DNA of 64,000 bases from the NCBI RefSeq assembly GCF_001638985.1, contig NW_017265151.1:683757-747756 (forward strand), written 5' to 3'. Positions 1 to 11,300 of the stretch are shown piece by piece. The stretch comes from Phycomyces blakesleeanus NRRL 1555(-) (taxonomy: Eukaryota; Mucoromycota; Mucoromycetes; Mucorales; Phycomycetaceae). A model generated the notes under the pieces. That model saw nothing but the letters and a program-made list of their open reading frames with translations. It was not told where the DNA came from and did no database searches. Made by a program: the position numbers and the translations under genes. Each line of letters starts with the position of its first letter. Within the stretch, counting starts at the first letter, position 1.

Positions 1-2
1 CA

Positions 3-200
3 GACTGCTCTGTGGGAGGAGGAGTCGCGGTTTTTGATTTTCCAGAAGCCATAGAGGATACAGAGGATTCGGATTCGGATGGGATTAAAGGAATCGGTGT
101 ACGCCAATTATCAAAGGAAGCCAGGGCAACCACAAAGAGAACAACGGGTTCTGAAGATCAGAATCCCAAGAAAGATAGAGAGAGAGTCCGGGAAGAATGA
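3..200 (+). CDS. 3' end of an unrecognised ORF (partial, runs in from the left edge)
   Basis: An open frame enters from the left edge and stops at a TGA ending at 200. The visible 65 or so residues are charged and low in complexity: an acidic Asp/Glu/Ser stretch is followed by a Lys/Arg/Glu-rich tail. No domain is recognisable. It could be the C-terminus of a cellular protein or of a retroelement polyprotein, because the following 600 bp are repeat-rich. The exon could also be spurious; composition is the only support. Confidence 0.25.
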   Translation, partial: DCSVGGGVAVFDFPEAIEDTEDSDSDGIKGIGVRQLSKEARATTKRTTGSEDQNPKKDRERVREE

Positions 201-380
201 ACCAGAAGAAGAAGAAGTCTTTGGAGAACGATGTCCAATTAGAAGGGTTTGGAGAACTATGTCCAAGTAAGAGAAGGCAGAGTCTGGAGAACACGGTTCA
301 GAGAAGCTTAAACGTCGAGAATCTGGAGAACTAGGTCCAGGAGATAGAAGGCAGAGAAAATCCGGAGAACTGGGTCTGAG
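201..380. repeat. Degenerate GGAGAAC-NNN-GTCC direct repeats
   Basis: Five diverged copies of a roughly 30-nt unit built round GGAGAAC...GTCC are visible (near 220, 250, 277, 318 and 362). The unit is followed each time by an A/G-rich arm. They lie directly after the partial ORF. No function is evident. Confidence 0.5.
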
Positions 381-559
381 AGAGGGTTAGACGTTGTAGC
401 TTAAAATGACTTTTAGACGGGTAGTCTCACCATGTAATGTGCGAGAAGTCACACAATAAGAGAATATGAATAGAACAAATATGAAGATAAAGATAATGTT
501 TATTTGTTGGAATATTTGAGATATTTATATGTTTTGGGATATATAATATAATTGGTGAA

Positions 560-636
560 TGACTAAGAGACGATATTTGCTAAGTAGTTAGTACTAAGTG
601 ATTTGTTACTAACTACTTCTTTGTCATTGCTTAGTC
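560..636. repeat. Nested inverted repeat (hairpin), possibly within an LTR or MITE remnant
   Basis: AAGTAGTTAGTA at 582-593 is the exact reverse complement of TACTAACTACTT at 607-618. An outer pair GACTAAG (561-567) / CTTAGTC (630-636) flanks it. The surrounding AT-rich 400-750 segment has no ORF. It could be a solo LTR or foldback element, but no terminal repeats or target duplication could be fixed. Confidence 0.5.
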
Positions 637-770
637 TACTAATCATTGCTTATTAACATTCTTAATAAGGCAATGCCTTATGATTGGATAATACTGGGAC
701 TGAGTGTCAATTACAATCCAGTCCTGGCACATTTGGTCCTTCTATATTTTAAAACAAGTACATGAATTAC

Positions 771-930
771 TCTCACACATGTAATCCACGATCGTAATTG
801 TGTGCCCAATTGAAATTAACAATAGAGACAAGTAATCATTTAAATGTGAAGGGAATATCTGAATCTCGCACATATAATCCACGATCGTAATTGTGTGCTC
901 AATTAAGATGAACAATAGGGACAAGTAGGT
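771..930. repeat. Tandem pair of about 65-bp repeats, offset 93 bp
   Basis: Two copies (about 771-836 and 863-929) share the core TAATCCACGATCGTAATTGTGTG and the tail AACAATAG-GACAAGTA. The core is itself partly palindromic (CACAC...GTGTG around CGATCG). No coding signal was seen. Confidence 0.75.
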
Positions 931-1023
931 AAATTTAGGGATTAAATGACACACCATATAGCAATTGAATTTATACAAGAAAACTTCTGGCTATCAAGAC
1001 AACTATAGAAATTTGAAAGGCTT

Positions 1024-1152
1024 TCAAAAATTTAGACAAGTGGGTAGAATAAACGGGTAGAATAAATGGGTAGAAAAAACGGGTAAAATAAACAGGTAAC
1101 ATAAACGGGTAGTATAAATGGGCAGAATAAACAGGTAGTATGAATGGGTAGT
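1024..1152. repeat. Minisatellite of about 14-bp units (ACGGGTAGAATAAA-like)
   Basis: Eight to nine imperfect units of about 14 bp run head to tail with the conserved core GGGTAG or GGGTAA. The unit is too long and too variable for a telomere repeat. The open frame across it on the minus strand is only the repeat translated (recurring PFILPVY-like residues). Confidence 0.8.
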
Positions 1153-1506
1153 AAATACCTAAAATTGATAACAGTATAAATAGCACATAAGAGACTTTAG
1201 GAAGAAGTGTTATCATAAATATTAGAGGATAAGTATATACAAATTATAAAAAAAAAAAGAAACTAAATCACAAGAGTGCTATTATTGCCACTTTGCTTTA
1301 ATCAAAGTTTTCAATTTTTGCATGGATCATTTTCGATTTTTCCTTTAATACAAAATCTTTACAAGAATAAAATATTGAAATAAACTTAGACGAACGGGGT
1401 TTTCTTTCTTTTCATAGTATGGTTATTGCTTCTTAAACTGTCCCAATGGGGACAACCGGTCTACCTCGTATATATATATATTTAGGTTATTATTTTTATT
1501 ATTATT

Positions 1507-4303
1507 TTACAAAGAGGCTCCAATCATAAAAGCTCCAGCTGCACCGGCATCCGCACCAGAATCATTGCCACTGTGACTTGGTGCAAATACACCTGTTCCT
1601 TCGCCGCCACCTCCTCCAGACCTTGACTCTTCACAATCATCTTTGTAATTGTATCCTCTCCTTAACTGCATACCTTCCAGACCATAGGATGTCTTAGAAC
1701 CCATGTTGTTCAACTCTGGTGGCACCTCATCCTTTTTGAGATCGACAGGCTGGTTAGGCATTGTGTAACTAATACCGAGTCGTTCACAGGTTTCTTTGAG
1801 CTCCATCATGTAATTGTTGTGTCTCATCCAGCGACCACCGGCATCTTGCCAGTTCTGAGTGTGTTCAAAGTAAAAAGATATCGTAATTCGGTTGAGGTTC
1901 TCAAATGAGATGATGTTGGCAGAGGTAGAATCTGGAGTATAGAGCTTTGGAAACTTGTTACTCCACTCAAACATCTCGTCTCTCAAACGATTGATCTTCC
2001 ATCCCGGAGTAGAAAAGTGAACGTGAATATCTACAAGAGAATATATTATATATAATAAAATCAGTAACCTTTTATCCACAACCAATTCAACCACTCTTTA
2101 AAAGAAATCCCCCGCCTCTGTTTTATATATAAATATTATTTAATACCTAGAGCCTTTTTTTTTACAAGCAGTGTATGCTGTCTACATGTACTTGCTTATA
2201 ACCTTGATTTCCCCCCTCTTCTTCTTTCTTTTCCTTTTCTTTTCTTTGCTTACCGATTCCTTCACAGGTTCTTCCTGTACGGCGACAATTGATGATGTAT
2301 TGAGTAGCCAGAATAGAGTTTTTGGCGTAAACAATAGAACCATCCCATTTACTGTTAGAAATAAATAAATATATATATATATAGAAAAATAATAGCTTAG
2401 TAATTGCTCATATTTTTTCTTTAAAAAAAACCAAAATCTTAAGGCTACTATATGCAATTGACTTACTTGAACGTTGTCACCAGTAGACCAACGTTATTTA
2501 CCACCCAATTTTCTGAACCAATAAAGACTCGATCTCCAGCATCAAAAGGATGCTATAAGACATATATATATATGTCATAATACAAGAAATTAACCACAAA
2601 ATTCACTACTCGTTTAATTTGATTTAATTAATTTAAGAAATCATCTTACCGTTACAAATACAAAAATGATGGCTTCAAATGCATCTTTGGCACTGTTGCC
2701 AAATACAAAACTGAATGCAATAAATGCTGTCCAGAGTGGCATTAATTCTGTACCGACATTAACACCAAATGACGCACACACAATAATAACCTTTTAAGAA
2801 ACAAACAAATAAAACGTATAAGCATATAATACCCAAAAACTCGCACACTAAAAAAAAAACAAAAAAAAGGAATATATTTTAAGCTTACCCAGATGGCTGT
2901 AAAGATAACCAAAAGAATCAGGTCAAGTTTTCCTGTTGCCTGAGACAAATCTCGCATTGATCGTGCAAGATTCTTGCGCTCCTTGTAGATCCGGATGCAA
3001 CCCGACCGAAGTTCCCGTTTACTGATGTCACCATTTCCATCTGTGTCAAACAAGCTAAACGCATCCGCGGCCTCTTCGTGGGTCCTGAAGAACGGATACA
3101 TGTCAGCCTCGACTACACTCTGGCGCACCGAATCTGGGCCCATCAGGTTATGGAAGATCCGTTTGGCGAGCGCCTTGGCCTGATGAGAAGATGTCTGGGT
3201 CTGGGATGGCTGGGTTGACCGGAACTTCTTGTAGCCACCCTTCAACAGTCGTCCGGGTGCAGTTGCGGTGCTCAAGCCAAAGTCCTTGGCACCGTTAAAG
3301 AAAGATCGGTCGTCGTGGCTGAATCTCGAGAAGCCGGTGAATTCACGAGTAAGTGGAGGTGGACGGGGGTGACGGATCGGATTGCCGTCTTCATCAGACA
3401 TGGTCATTTGGTTGTGTTGGTCCCGTTTGTTCAACCGAAGTTTCTTTGACAGGTTGGTGAATACGTTCTCTGGGTGTCTTTCGGTATCAGAGTATATTTC
3501 ATTTCCACTTTCTGCTATTGTGGTTGATGTTCTTAATGGTGGTCTTTGTTGTTGATTCTGTTGATGTTCTATGTGTGCTACATTATCGGTTTTTTCCATT
3601 TCAATTTCTGAAAAATCAGACTTGACATCTTCGTTTGGAAATCTTTCTTCGATTGGGGGTATGGCTATAAGGGTATCCATGTTCTGAGCTGGAGGGAACC
3701 GAACATTGCCCCTCGGGATTTCGTCCATGGATGTTGCGCGGGATGACACGGTGGTCATGATTGATTTCTTTGCCTTGTCAAACCTACCATTCCCCATCCT
3801 CTGCTGCTGCTGCTGCTGTTGTTGTTGTGGTTGGGAATGATCGGTTGGGATATCATAAAGTGATGCTGCCCGACTCTGTTGTCCATCTGTCTTTGGTTTG
3901 CGTCGGATGTGTTTGAACAGGAATTCTTGGGGAGTCTTTCGTTTTACTCTCTTGAGACGATCGAGAATCTTGAGGGCTTTGTCGTTAGTTTTGATACGAT
4001 CGCCATATGCTTTCCTGTCAAGGTTTATACATGTATAGTGTTTTATAGGATAAAAAAAAATTAGTAAGTTAATTAGTTGCAAAATTTTGAAGTTGAGTTT
4101 GGGATTTTTGGTGTGATTGAGATGGAGCTAATAATAAACCCCCCCTCCAGCCGTCTCTATCTCTCTTTTTCATTATTTATTCCTCTAAGCTACGATATTA
4201 TAGTCACGGTCCTCTTTACAATTTAAAGATAATCTTATATACAATAGTAATCCTTGGGTGCTGTTTATGTTTGGATTATAACTTACTTGTGGAAACTGGT
4301 AAC

Positions 4304-4334
<31 letters not shown>

Positions 4335-5507
4335 AATTGATGCGGAAATTGTATAAAGTTTTTTTTTGGGTACACAAGAAAAAAGGGTTAGTTCAATGTA
4401 GGGATCTGTTTCTTATTTTATCTCGCAATATATATATATGTATACATATATGGGTTTATGGTATTTATGTCCGTGTGTGTGTATGTGTGCAGGTAGATTA
4501 TACGATGCGCTCAGAATCAAATTCCCATTAATGAACTAAAATAAGATATATATAAATATTTACCGATGAGTTGCAGAATAAACTTTTCGATGAATAATAG
4601 AAATGCAGCAAAGAAGCAGCATTCTAGAATATTGTAGATAATTCCAAGGTAAGACGGGATCGTATTAGTGCCTGGCAGAGGTATGTGTGCTTGAATAAAT
4701 GCCCAGGAACCCCATCCCCATGCGGTGATCAGCCACAACTTGATGAATCCACGAAGAGCCATATAATACTAAAGTGTAGAATAGAAAGGAAAAAAAAAAC
4801 AAAAAAACGGAGTATGAGTTTAGATCGTGTAACCACTTGTTATGTGTATCTAAATTGATGTTAATTATCGCACTGACCGACAATCGCATGCGAAGAACCT
4901 CGCTATTGTTGGGGTGTATGTAGGCCGCACCCTTCTTGATGATCCAGGGAAGAAGCTCGACGGCCAGCTGAGACAAGAACCCGATGCACCACATGAAAGT
5001 GATCCATGTAAACCAGATCTCGAGGTTGTAGGACACCATGGATTCCTTGTTTTGGTTGCGATAGACAACAAAGATCGACACATCTATTGTAATGAAAATT
5101 GCAGCAAACAAGACGATACAGAACCAGGCAATTGATGATGCATTTTTGGACAGGCAGATGATCACACCTTGGGTTGCCAGGGCTCGCTTGTTCCTTTTTT
5201 CCTCTTGGTTCTTTTTTTCGGCTTCATCGTCGTCGTCGTCTCCGCCACCCCAGTCAAATTCTTCTGTCAGGGTGTGGCCGTCTAGATCAGGTGCAGACAC
5301 AAGTGCAGGCCCAGCCAAGGATGATAAAGGCAGGTTCATCGGCAGACCTTCCTCAATCATGTCCTGGCCCTCGTCGTCTGTGGTTGTGGTTGTAGACATA
5401 CCCGAGTGATGGTTGTTAGGGTTGTTGTTAGGGCCATTAAGATCGGTGTCTTGTTTCGCTTGAACCAATGTTGGTTCACTGTTTGCTCTTCCCTGCGCCC
5501 GAGACAT
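1507..5507 (-). CDS. MscS-family mechanosensitive ion channel with EF-hand (Msy1/Msy2-like)
   Basis: Model on the minus strand: 4878-5507, 4564-4768, 4287-4302, 2889-4014, 2650-2790, 2467-2552, 2254-2351, 1507-2030; 941 aa. The N-terminus is hydrophilic and acidic. Membrane segments follow around residues 120-185 and 215-275. A long cytosolic linker has a short poly-Gln. One canonical EF-hand loop (DTDGNGDISKRE, about residue 605) precedes the MscS pore and beta domain, which shows FGNSAKDAFEAIIFVF, HPFDAGDRV and WDGSIVYAKNS. The Gly/Ser-rich tail is variable. The family gates Ca2+ release or osmotic ion flux at ER or other internal membranes in fungi. Exon 3 is only 16 nt, yet it restores both the frame and the conserved FH(K/R)KAY segment. 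The family call is firm; the subtype and exact ends are less so. Confidence 0.9.
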
Positions 5508-7617
5508 CTTTTTTGGTTGTTGTTGTTTTTTGGAGGGTATTTACTTATTTTGACAGAAATTAAGATTTATAGTTTTGTATAAATCAAGGATTAAAAAAAA
5601 AAGAAACAAAAAAGAATGGGCAAAAATAAATAATTTTAATAATTAAAGTGTTGGATAAAGTAGTAAAAGATTAAAGATAAAATGAAATAAAATAAAATGA
5701 AATAAAGCAAAATAGTAATAGTAATAGTAATAGTAATAGTAATTAGATAGATAGATAGATAGACGGGCAAAACACACAAAGCAGGGGATAGAGAAGGAGA
5801 GAAGAAAAAAACCGAAAAATATGAAAAAAAAATAAAGGAAACAAGCAAAACAGCAACAACAAGAGGTTGAATCAATTCGTTGATTAGCCTTATATATATG
5901 TATTTAAGAGAGAGAGAAATGTATTTGAATGAGTGTGTATACAAAGGAAAAAAAAAGTCTTGATCGCGTCTAGCTTATGTTGGCGGAAAGTGCGGATACT
6001 CAATGCTTACTACAACTGTCATACACACACTTTATACATATATATTATATCTTTTTTCTTTGCCTGAGATAATTTACAATAAGATACAATGCAATTAGAT
6101 GTAGTAAAGTATAGTCGGGTGCGGTGCAGTGCAGTGGGGTGTAATAGAATGTAGTTAATCGCAGTACTATATATATATATAGAATTATATCTATATGAAA
6201 TAAAATGTAATAAAAAAAAAGGTACCGAGTATATACATACAGTATATACAGTACGTATTGTATTATATAATGTTCTTTAAAAGATCGAGCAAAAAAAAAA
6301 TTATTTGGATTTTAAAAAAATAAGTTTTTTTTTATTAGACTAGTAACGTTGTGTGAATGTTATTTTCCTAGCAAGGTAACTCACAAGGTTGTGTTTCTTT
6401 TCTTTCTGTTCTTGGTACTTGTTATTATCCTTCTTCTGTTGTAAAAGCCAGCTAATTTACTTTACCCACGAAGATTATATAAATATAAAAATATAAATAT
6501 GTTTTACCTGGGTTTTTTATGTACACTGATGTTCCGCCAGATATATAGTTATTATATAAAATTCTTTTTTTTTGGGTTTTCTCATAGATTTGTACGACTG
6601 TCCTGATAAAGCAGTCTGTCCTAATTTATACCTATTCTTCTTTCTGGATTGTGAAAGCAAAAAAAAAAGAAATACAAAACGTAATAACAACAGTAATAGT
6701 AAAGAAATAACCATAGCAACAACATTAAACAATAATGATGAATTGTTTGTTGCTATGGCTATTAATTAATTGTATCTTTTTGTAGGTTTTGATTACCTGT
6801 TTAGGTAACAGATGACTATACCTTTTTTTTTCTCTCTTTTTTTAACCAAAAAAAAAAGATGTAAATCTCTCTACTTGTGTACTTGTGTACTTGTGCGCTT
6901 CAAGTGTATGTTTCAGGGACCGAGTACGTCATATATGTTCACCCGGTACAAGGAAGACCAGAATGCCAAGAAAAATAAGCACAATAGAAACGACTACATA
7001 GAATACTGCACACTATACAATCGGAATTATCGTATTGTTGAACAAAGGAAATATATACGTATAAAATAATAGAGATTTTCCTTTGTATATAAGATAAAAT
7101 TGCTCAGTGTCACAGCAACAAAATGAGGGGACATTCCTATTTGATTTCCAGAAAGCCAGAAAAAAAAATTTACTCTTTGTACATTCATACTACACACACA
7201 AAACAAGATTTTTTTTGATATATATATAAAAACATTTTATGCCTTTATACTTATTCGTCTTCTAATTTCGATATATCCAAAACAATAAATAAAAGGTTTC
7301 TTTTCCGTACTTTCTGAATGATACACATAGTAGGTATATGACCTGCCCTGAATGGAATAGACTCAAACATAGTCACAAGCCCTTGATAGAAAGAGATTCA
7401 CTCAATCAAAGAAGCAGTGCATGTGACATTAAAAGATTAATAGATAGATAAATAGCTATGCAAAAAGTAAAGACAAAATGAAAGGGAGACCAAAAAAAAT
7501 ATATTTACAGATATAATCTAGTGCCATTTTCTTTTGGTGTTTTTTTTTACTTGTTAGACTTTAAAGAATGTTCAAACCCTACATAAAGTCAATCTTTGCA
7601 CTATACTCACGTAAATG

Positions 7618-7648
<31 letters not shown>

Positions 7649-7777
7649 CTAAATAAATATGAGAATATAACATCATATTCATTTGAGCTCACTACCAATC
7701 TCTCCCATTAACATCAACTCACTGGCCGCCTATCGATATATATGCATATATATATATATATAAACACAAACAAAACT

Positions 7778-7812
<35 letters not shown>

Positions 7813-7872
7813 CAAAATATGTATGTATATATCAATTGTTCTATATTATGTCTTCATATATTCAAAGAAAAG
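5508..7872. other. Intergenic, low complexity
   Basis: About 2.4 kb of AT-rich spacer between the divergent-side start of the channel gene and the 3' end of the Per1 gene. It holds TAATAG and GATA repeats near 5713-5760, poly-T tracts, and (TA)n at 7617-7642 and 7742-7812. Short ORFs are low complexity and I see no gene. Confidence 0.7.
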
Positions 7873-8889
7873 CTATGAACTTCTCTTTTTTGTAGCCTGA
7901 GTGTCTACTGTTTGCAAATTAACCTTTGCATCCTTCAAGATAAACTGGTAGAAAAGCGGGATAACCGGAATAGTAGCCGCATGCCAAAGTGCGTGGGCAT
8001 CCACGGCTCCAAGCCAAGGTGGAAAATCAAAGACCTCGAGACCCATTGCACAGCTAAGAAGCACGACCGACAGACCGGCCATCCAGGCATACGACCGCCT
8101 CGAAGGGTTAGAAGTCAGAGGACTGTACTGAACCACGGTCCAGATGAGCCAGAGCTGTGTCTGGAGAGCACCGATCACAATGCAGGCCAGCATATTGTAC
8201 CCATAGTCAAACCGAGAGCCCATAGACAGATAAGTAACATGGGCACAATAAAGCATCCCACAGAGTACCCCGAATGCCTTCTTTGGTAATCCGGTCAGCC
8301 AAAACACCCTGATGACGGCAATATAAAAGCCATAAAAAATATAGAGTCCTGCGCTGAAATAGTCCAGCCGCTCGGTCATCTCAAAGTCGCGCGTGTGAAA
8401 GACCGTACTCCAGACCCAGGCATTCATTGCAGTGATTGCCATGACCAAGTAACCATTCTTCAGGCTGTAATTGTCAGGTAACTGTTTCTGCATCTTCTTG
8501 TAATAATGGTAATGAAACAGGCCATTGCCGATAGAGAACAACACTGCCGCGGGTTCCTGAATCCCAAACACACGATTGAATGGCCACTTGCCATGGAATT
8601 GATGGACCGTTTGACCATTCTCAATAGCCTTGCTGGTCAGGGCATGCATGCATTGGTACCGACACTCTTGGGCATCGGTCCAGAAAAGGAGCCGTAAGTA
8701 CAGGGGTAATTTGACATGTTCACTAGAATTAAGGCCAGAAGACTCGACACAGCTCTCGACACAATTTTTGTATTCTGGCAGGTTGTCACCACTTGATGCA
8801 GCGCAAAAGTTGAGGCAACCCAACAGTAATAAGACAAATAATGATAAAGATACAGGACCAGGTAGTTTTCTTCTTTGCCAAAAAATCAT
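7873..8889 (-). CDS. PER1: Per1/PGAP3-type GPI-anchor lipid remodelling protein
   Basis: Intronless ORF of 338 aa. A hydrophobic signal peptide (residues about 12-31) precedes a Cys-rich luminal region (CVESCVES, ECRYQCMH). A conserved QFHGKWPF segment and about seven membrane helices follow. NAWVWSTVFHTRDF and the late VDAHALWHAAT carry the His/Asp pattern of the CREST hydrolase superfamily. Members remove the unsaturated acyl chain from GPI anchors in the ER or Golgi (PGAP3) and are needed for GPI-protein sorting in yeast (PER1). The length matches the family. The Lys-rich C-terminus could act in ER retrieval, though it ends KKRSS rather than a strict KKxx. The start is the first ATG of the frame. 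Confidence 0.95.
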   Translation of the reverse strand: MIFWQRRKLPGPVSLSLFVLLLLGCLNFCAASSGDNLPEYKNCVESCVESSGLNSSEHVKLPLYLRLLFWTDAQECRYQCMHALTSKAIENGQTVHQFHGKWPFNRVFGIQEPAAVLFSIGNGLFHYHYYKKMQKQLPDNYSLKNGYLVMAITAMNAWVWSTVFHTRDFEMTERLDYFSAGLYIFYGFYIAVIRVFWLTGLPKKAFGVLCGMLYCAHVTYLSMGSRFDYGYNMLACIVIGALQTQLWLIWTVVQYSPLTSNPSRRSYAWMAGLSVVLLSCAMGLEVFDFPPWLGAVDAHALWHAATIPVIPLFYQFILKDAKVNLQTVDTQATKKRSS

Positions 8890-9501
8890 CTTAATGGCTC
8901 TAAAATAAATAAATATAAAAAAAAGAGGGTATTTAAATATACAATAATTCTACCTAATTATTTAACAGAAAAAAGGAAGAATATTTTTTTTTGCTGTGGA
9001 GAATTCGATAAGGGCCACCTTTTCTATATTGTTCTTTTATGGCATGAAATATACTTTAATACTTTATAGGTTTTCCTTTATTTATTTAATGGTGTTTATA
9101 TATATATATATATATATTTAAACAAGTCTTTAGTGTTGTAGTACTGTAAGAAGGTGTGTAAAGGTAAAAAGGTATGTTGAAAAATTAATTCTTACTAATA
9201 GGAAAAATAAAATAAAAAAATAAGATTAAACAAAAAAGGAAAACCGAAAACCAAAGGAAAGACAGACTTCTAAACGCGGTTCTTTGTCACACTGGGACTG
9301 TCCATCCAGGGACTGCACAAGTTAATGATTAATATATAAGAGAAAGAAAGAAAGAAAAAAGAGTAAGAAGAAGTAAGAAAATGATGAAGAAGATGATTAT
9401 AATGGTAATGGTAATGATAATGATAATGAACAATTATTTTTTTAAAAAAAAGATAAAGATAAAAGATTCTTGTATTTATCTTTTATCCTTTATATTTTTT
9501 T
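8890..9501. other. Intergenic
   Basis: About 0.6 kb between the Per1 start and the oxidoreductase stop (both genes on the minus strand). It contains (TA)n near 9100-9118, AAAG repeats, and GATGAT/AATGAT repeats near 9380-9430. No gene was seen. Confidence 0.7.
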
Positions 9502-11300
9502 TTACCAGACAGGGTCCAGAGACACGCCTTCTAAAGAAGCAATTCCTTCCCGAACAACCATCTCAGCACTGGCCACACATCCTTCCAAGAGCGGAATTCC
9601 CTTCCAGCAATACGAGCCGACAAACCAGAATCCATTCTTGCCCTGACACTGCCCAAGACGGGTGACGTTGTGGTCATCTTCAATCGGCTCAAAAAGATAT
9701 TTCTGTACAGCCTTTTTTGAAGCAATCGTCACGGTCGCCCTCTCAAACCAAGAGCAGGACAAGATCTGGCTTTCGTTGGGAGGGATGCAGGGGTTGGTGG
9801 TCTGGAGGTACAGGGTCTCTTCACTGTCGACTGTTTTGGCTGCAGTGTGGGTCATGTTGAGGATATGGGTGGTCATGGTGGTCTGGTGAGGAAAAGGAAT
9901 AACATAGCGGCTCTTGGGGGTAGGGATGATAGTTGATGCTGATGATGAGTTTGATGACATTGGGACGGATACAGAAAGATCTACTGTGGCAAGGTTGAGA
10001 GCTTTCCAATCTCTGGGGTACTGGGGTAAGAGAGAAGTGTCGGTGTGGTTAATTACGATCGAGGTGTCATAGCTAAACTGCTCGAGCATGTGGATCTGAT
10101 TTGCCAGATCTTCCTGAAAATCGCTGTGGGCCTTCCAGGTACTATAGTGGTCTGCAGCTGCCTTTTGGGTCAGCAGATGGCGCTCCATTTCCTGGAGGAT
10201 GGGTAGGGCCTGGTTGCCCTGAGTGGCGAATATTACGTGGTCGAATTCATGGGTCTGGCCGTGATTGTCGGCCAGGGAAAGACGTTTGATGGTCCCAGGG
10301 CGGATGTTGGTTATGTGGGTATTGAGATGGATGTGCTCCAGTGGGCCTGAGAGACGGTCGACGACCTGCTTGACACCCGAGTTGACGACATAAGATTCTT
10401 CAAAGAGTCCCATGGCCATGTACTCGAGGATGTCGGCTGCAGGATAGTCGAGCATCGATCTCCAGGAGTTTGTGCAGACTGCGGCAAAGAGTGGTACGAA
10501 TACAGAGTGGACAAAGTATGGGTGGATGGCGTGGTTGTCGAGCCAGGTCTCTAGAGTCTGGTTTGCGATAGGGTGCTTAGGGTTTCGTAAGTGACCGCGG
10601 TAGTGGTACCAGAGTGAGAGGATCATAAGCCAGGTATAGGACATACCGACAATCAGACCTGTCCAGCAGAGCTCGAACAAGTGCTTCCAGTAATCACCGG
10701 TTGCTTTGGAGGTGTGTTTGTTAGGTAGATCGAGGGTTCCTACGGTTCGTGAGCCGGTGTACGTCATGTATGATCTGTTTGTTGGTTTGATTTGGCAGGG
10801 ATCGGGCGATTCGATCTTGTACCATCCAAAGCTGAATTTTGCCGGTTTGATGTCGATTCCCAAGTGCTGATAGAGTCTAAATAAATGCGAATAGTAACCT
10901 GTGATAATTTATAATTGATATACACAATAAATTCGTTAAATGAATATCCTTATTTTATAATTTATTTTAATTATCATCATTTTACCAGACATAAAAGATC
11001 GCATAGGAACCTTGATTTGGAATTGAAAATAAAAATAATAATGAATGTTACTTAAAGCTCTACGGAACCACCATTAATTTTCATAGTCTCTCCACTTACA
11101 TCGATTCTAAATTGATCATCTTTTCCTACTGATATGGATGCGGCGTCCATTCCTAGTGAAGTGTTCTTTTCGAATATGTGAACCTGAAAACGCACGTCTG
11201 TACAAGGGGTTGCTTTTGTGAGCATATATGCTGATGAAAGACCAGCCAGACCTGAGCCTATGACTGCAACCTTGACAGTTCGTTGATCTTCTTCTGGCAT
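9502..11300 (-). CDS. FAD/NAD(P)-binding oxidoreductase of the amine-oxidase-like COG2907 type
   Basis: Model: 11100-11300, 10986-11010, 9502-10898 (minus strand); 540 aa. The N-terminus has a Rossmann dinucleotide motif, VAVIGSGLAGLSSAYML, near residue 11. The conserved family segment IDVPMRSFMSGYY spans all three exons, which supports the splicing including the 25-nt middle exon. HPYFVHSVFVPLFAAVCTN and DYPAADILEYM follow, then an FAD-binding FATQGNQALPIL and a C-terminal FVGSYCWKGIPLLEGC. Bacterial and fungal relatives are uncharacterised flavoproteins. In bacteria they often sit beside cyclopropane-fatty-acid synthase genes, suggesting lipid oxidation, but that context is absent here. The hydrophobic patch around YTWLMILSLWYHY may associate with a membrane. 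The family call is firm and the substrate unknown. Confidence 0.88.

Noticed and set aside
971..1216. Minus-strand ORF with repeated PFILPVY-like residues
   Set aside because: It is only the 14-bp minisatellite read in one frame.
5636..5944. 102-aa minus-strand ORF
   Set aside because: Built from GATA, AATAG and poly-A/T repeats; hydrophobic low-complexity product with no splice partner.
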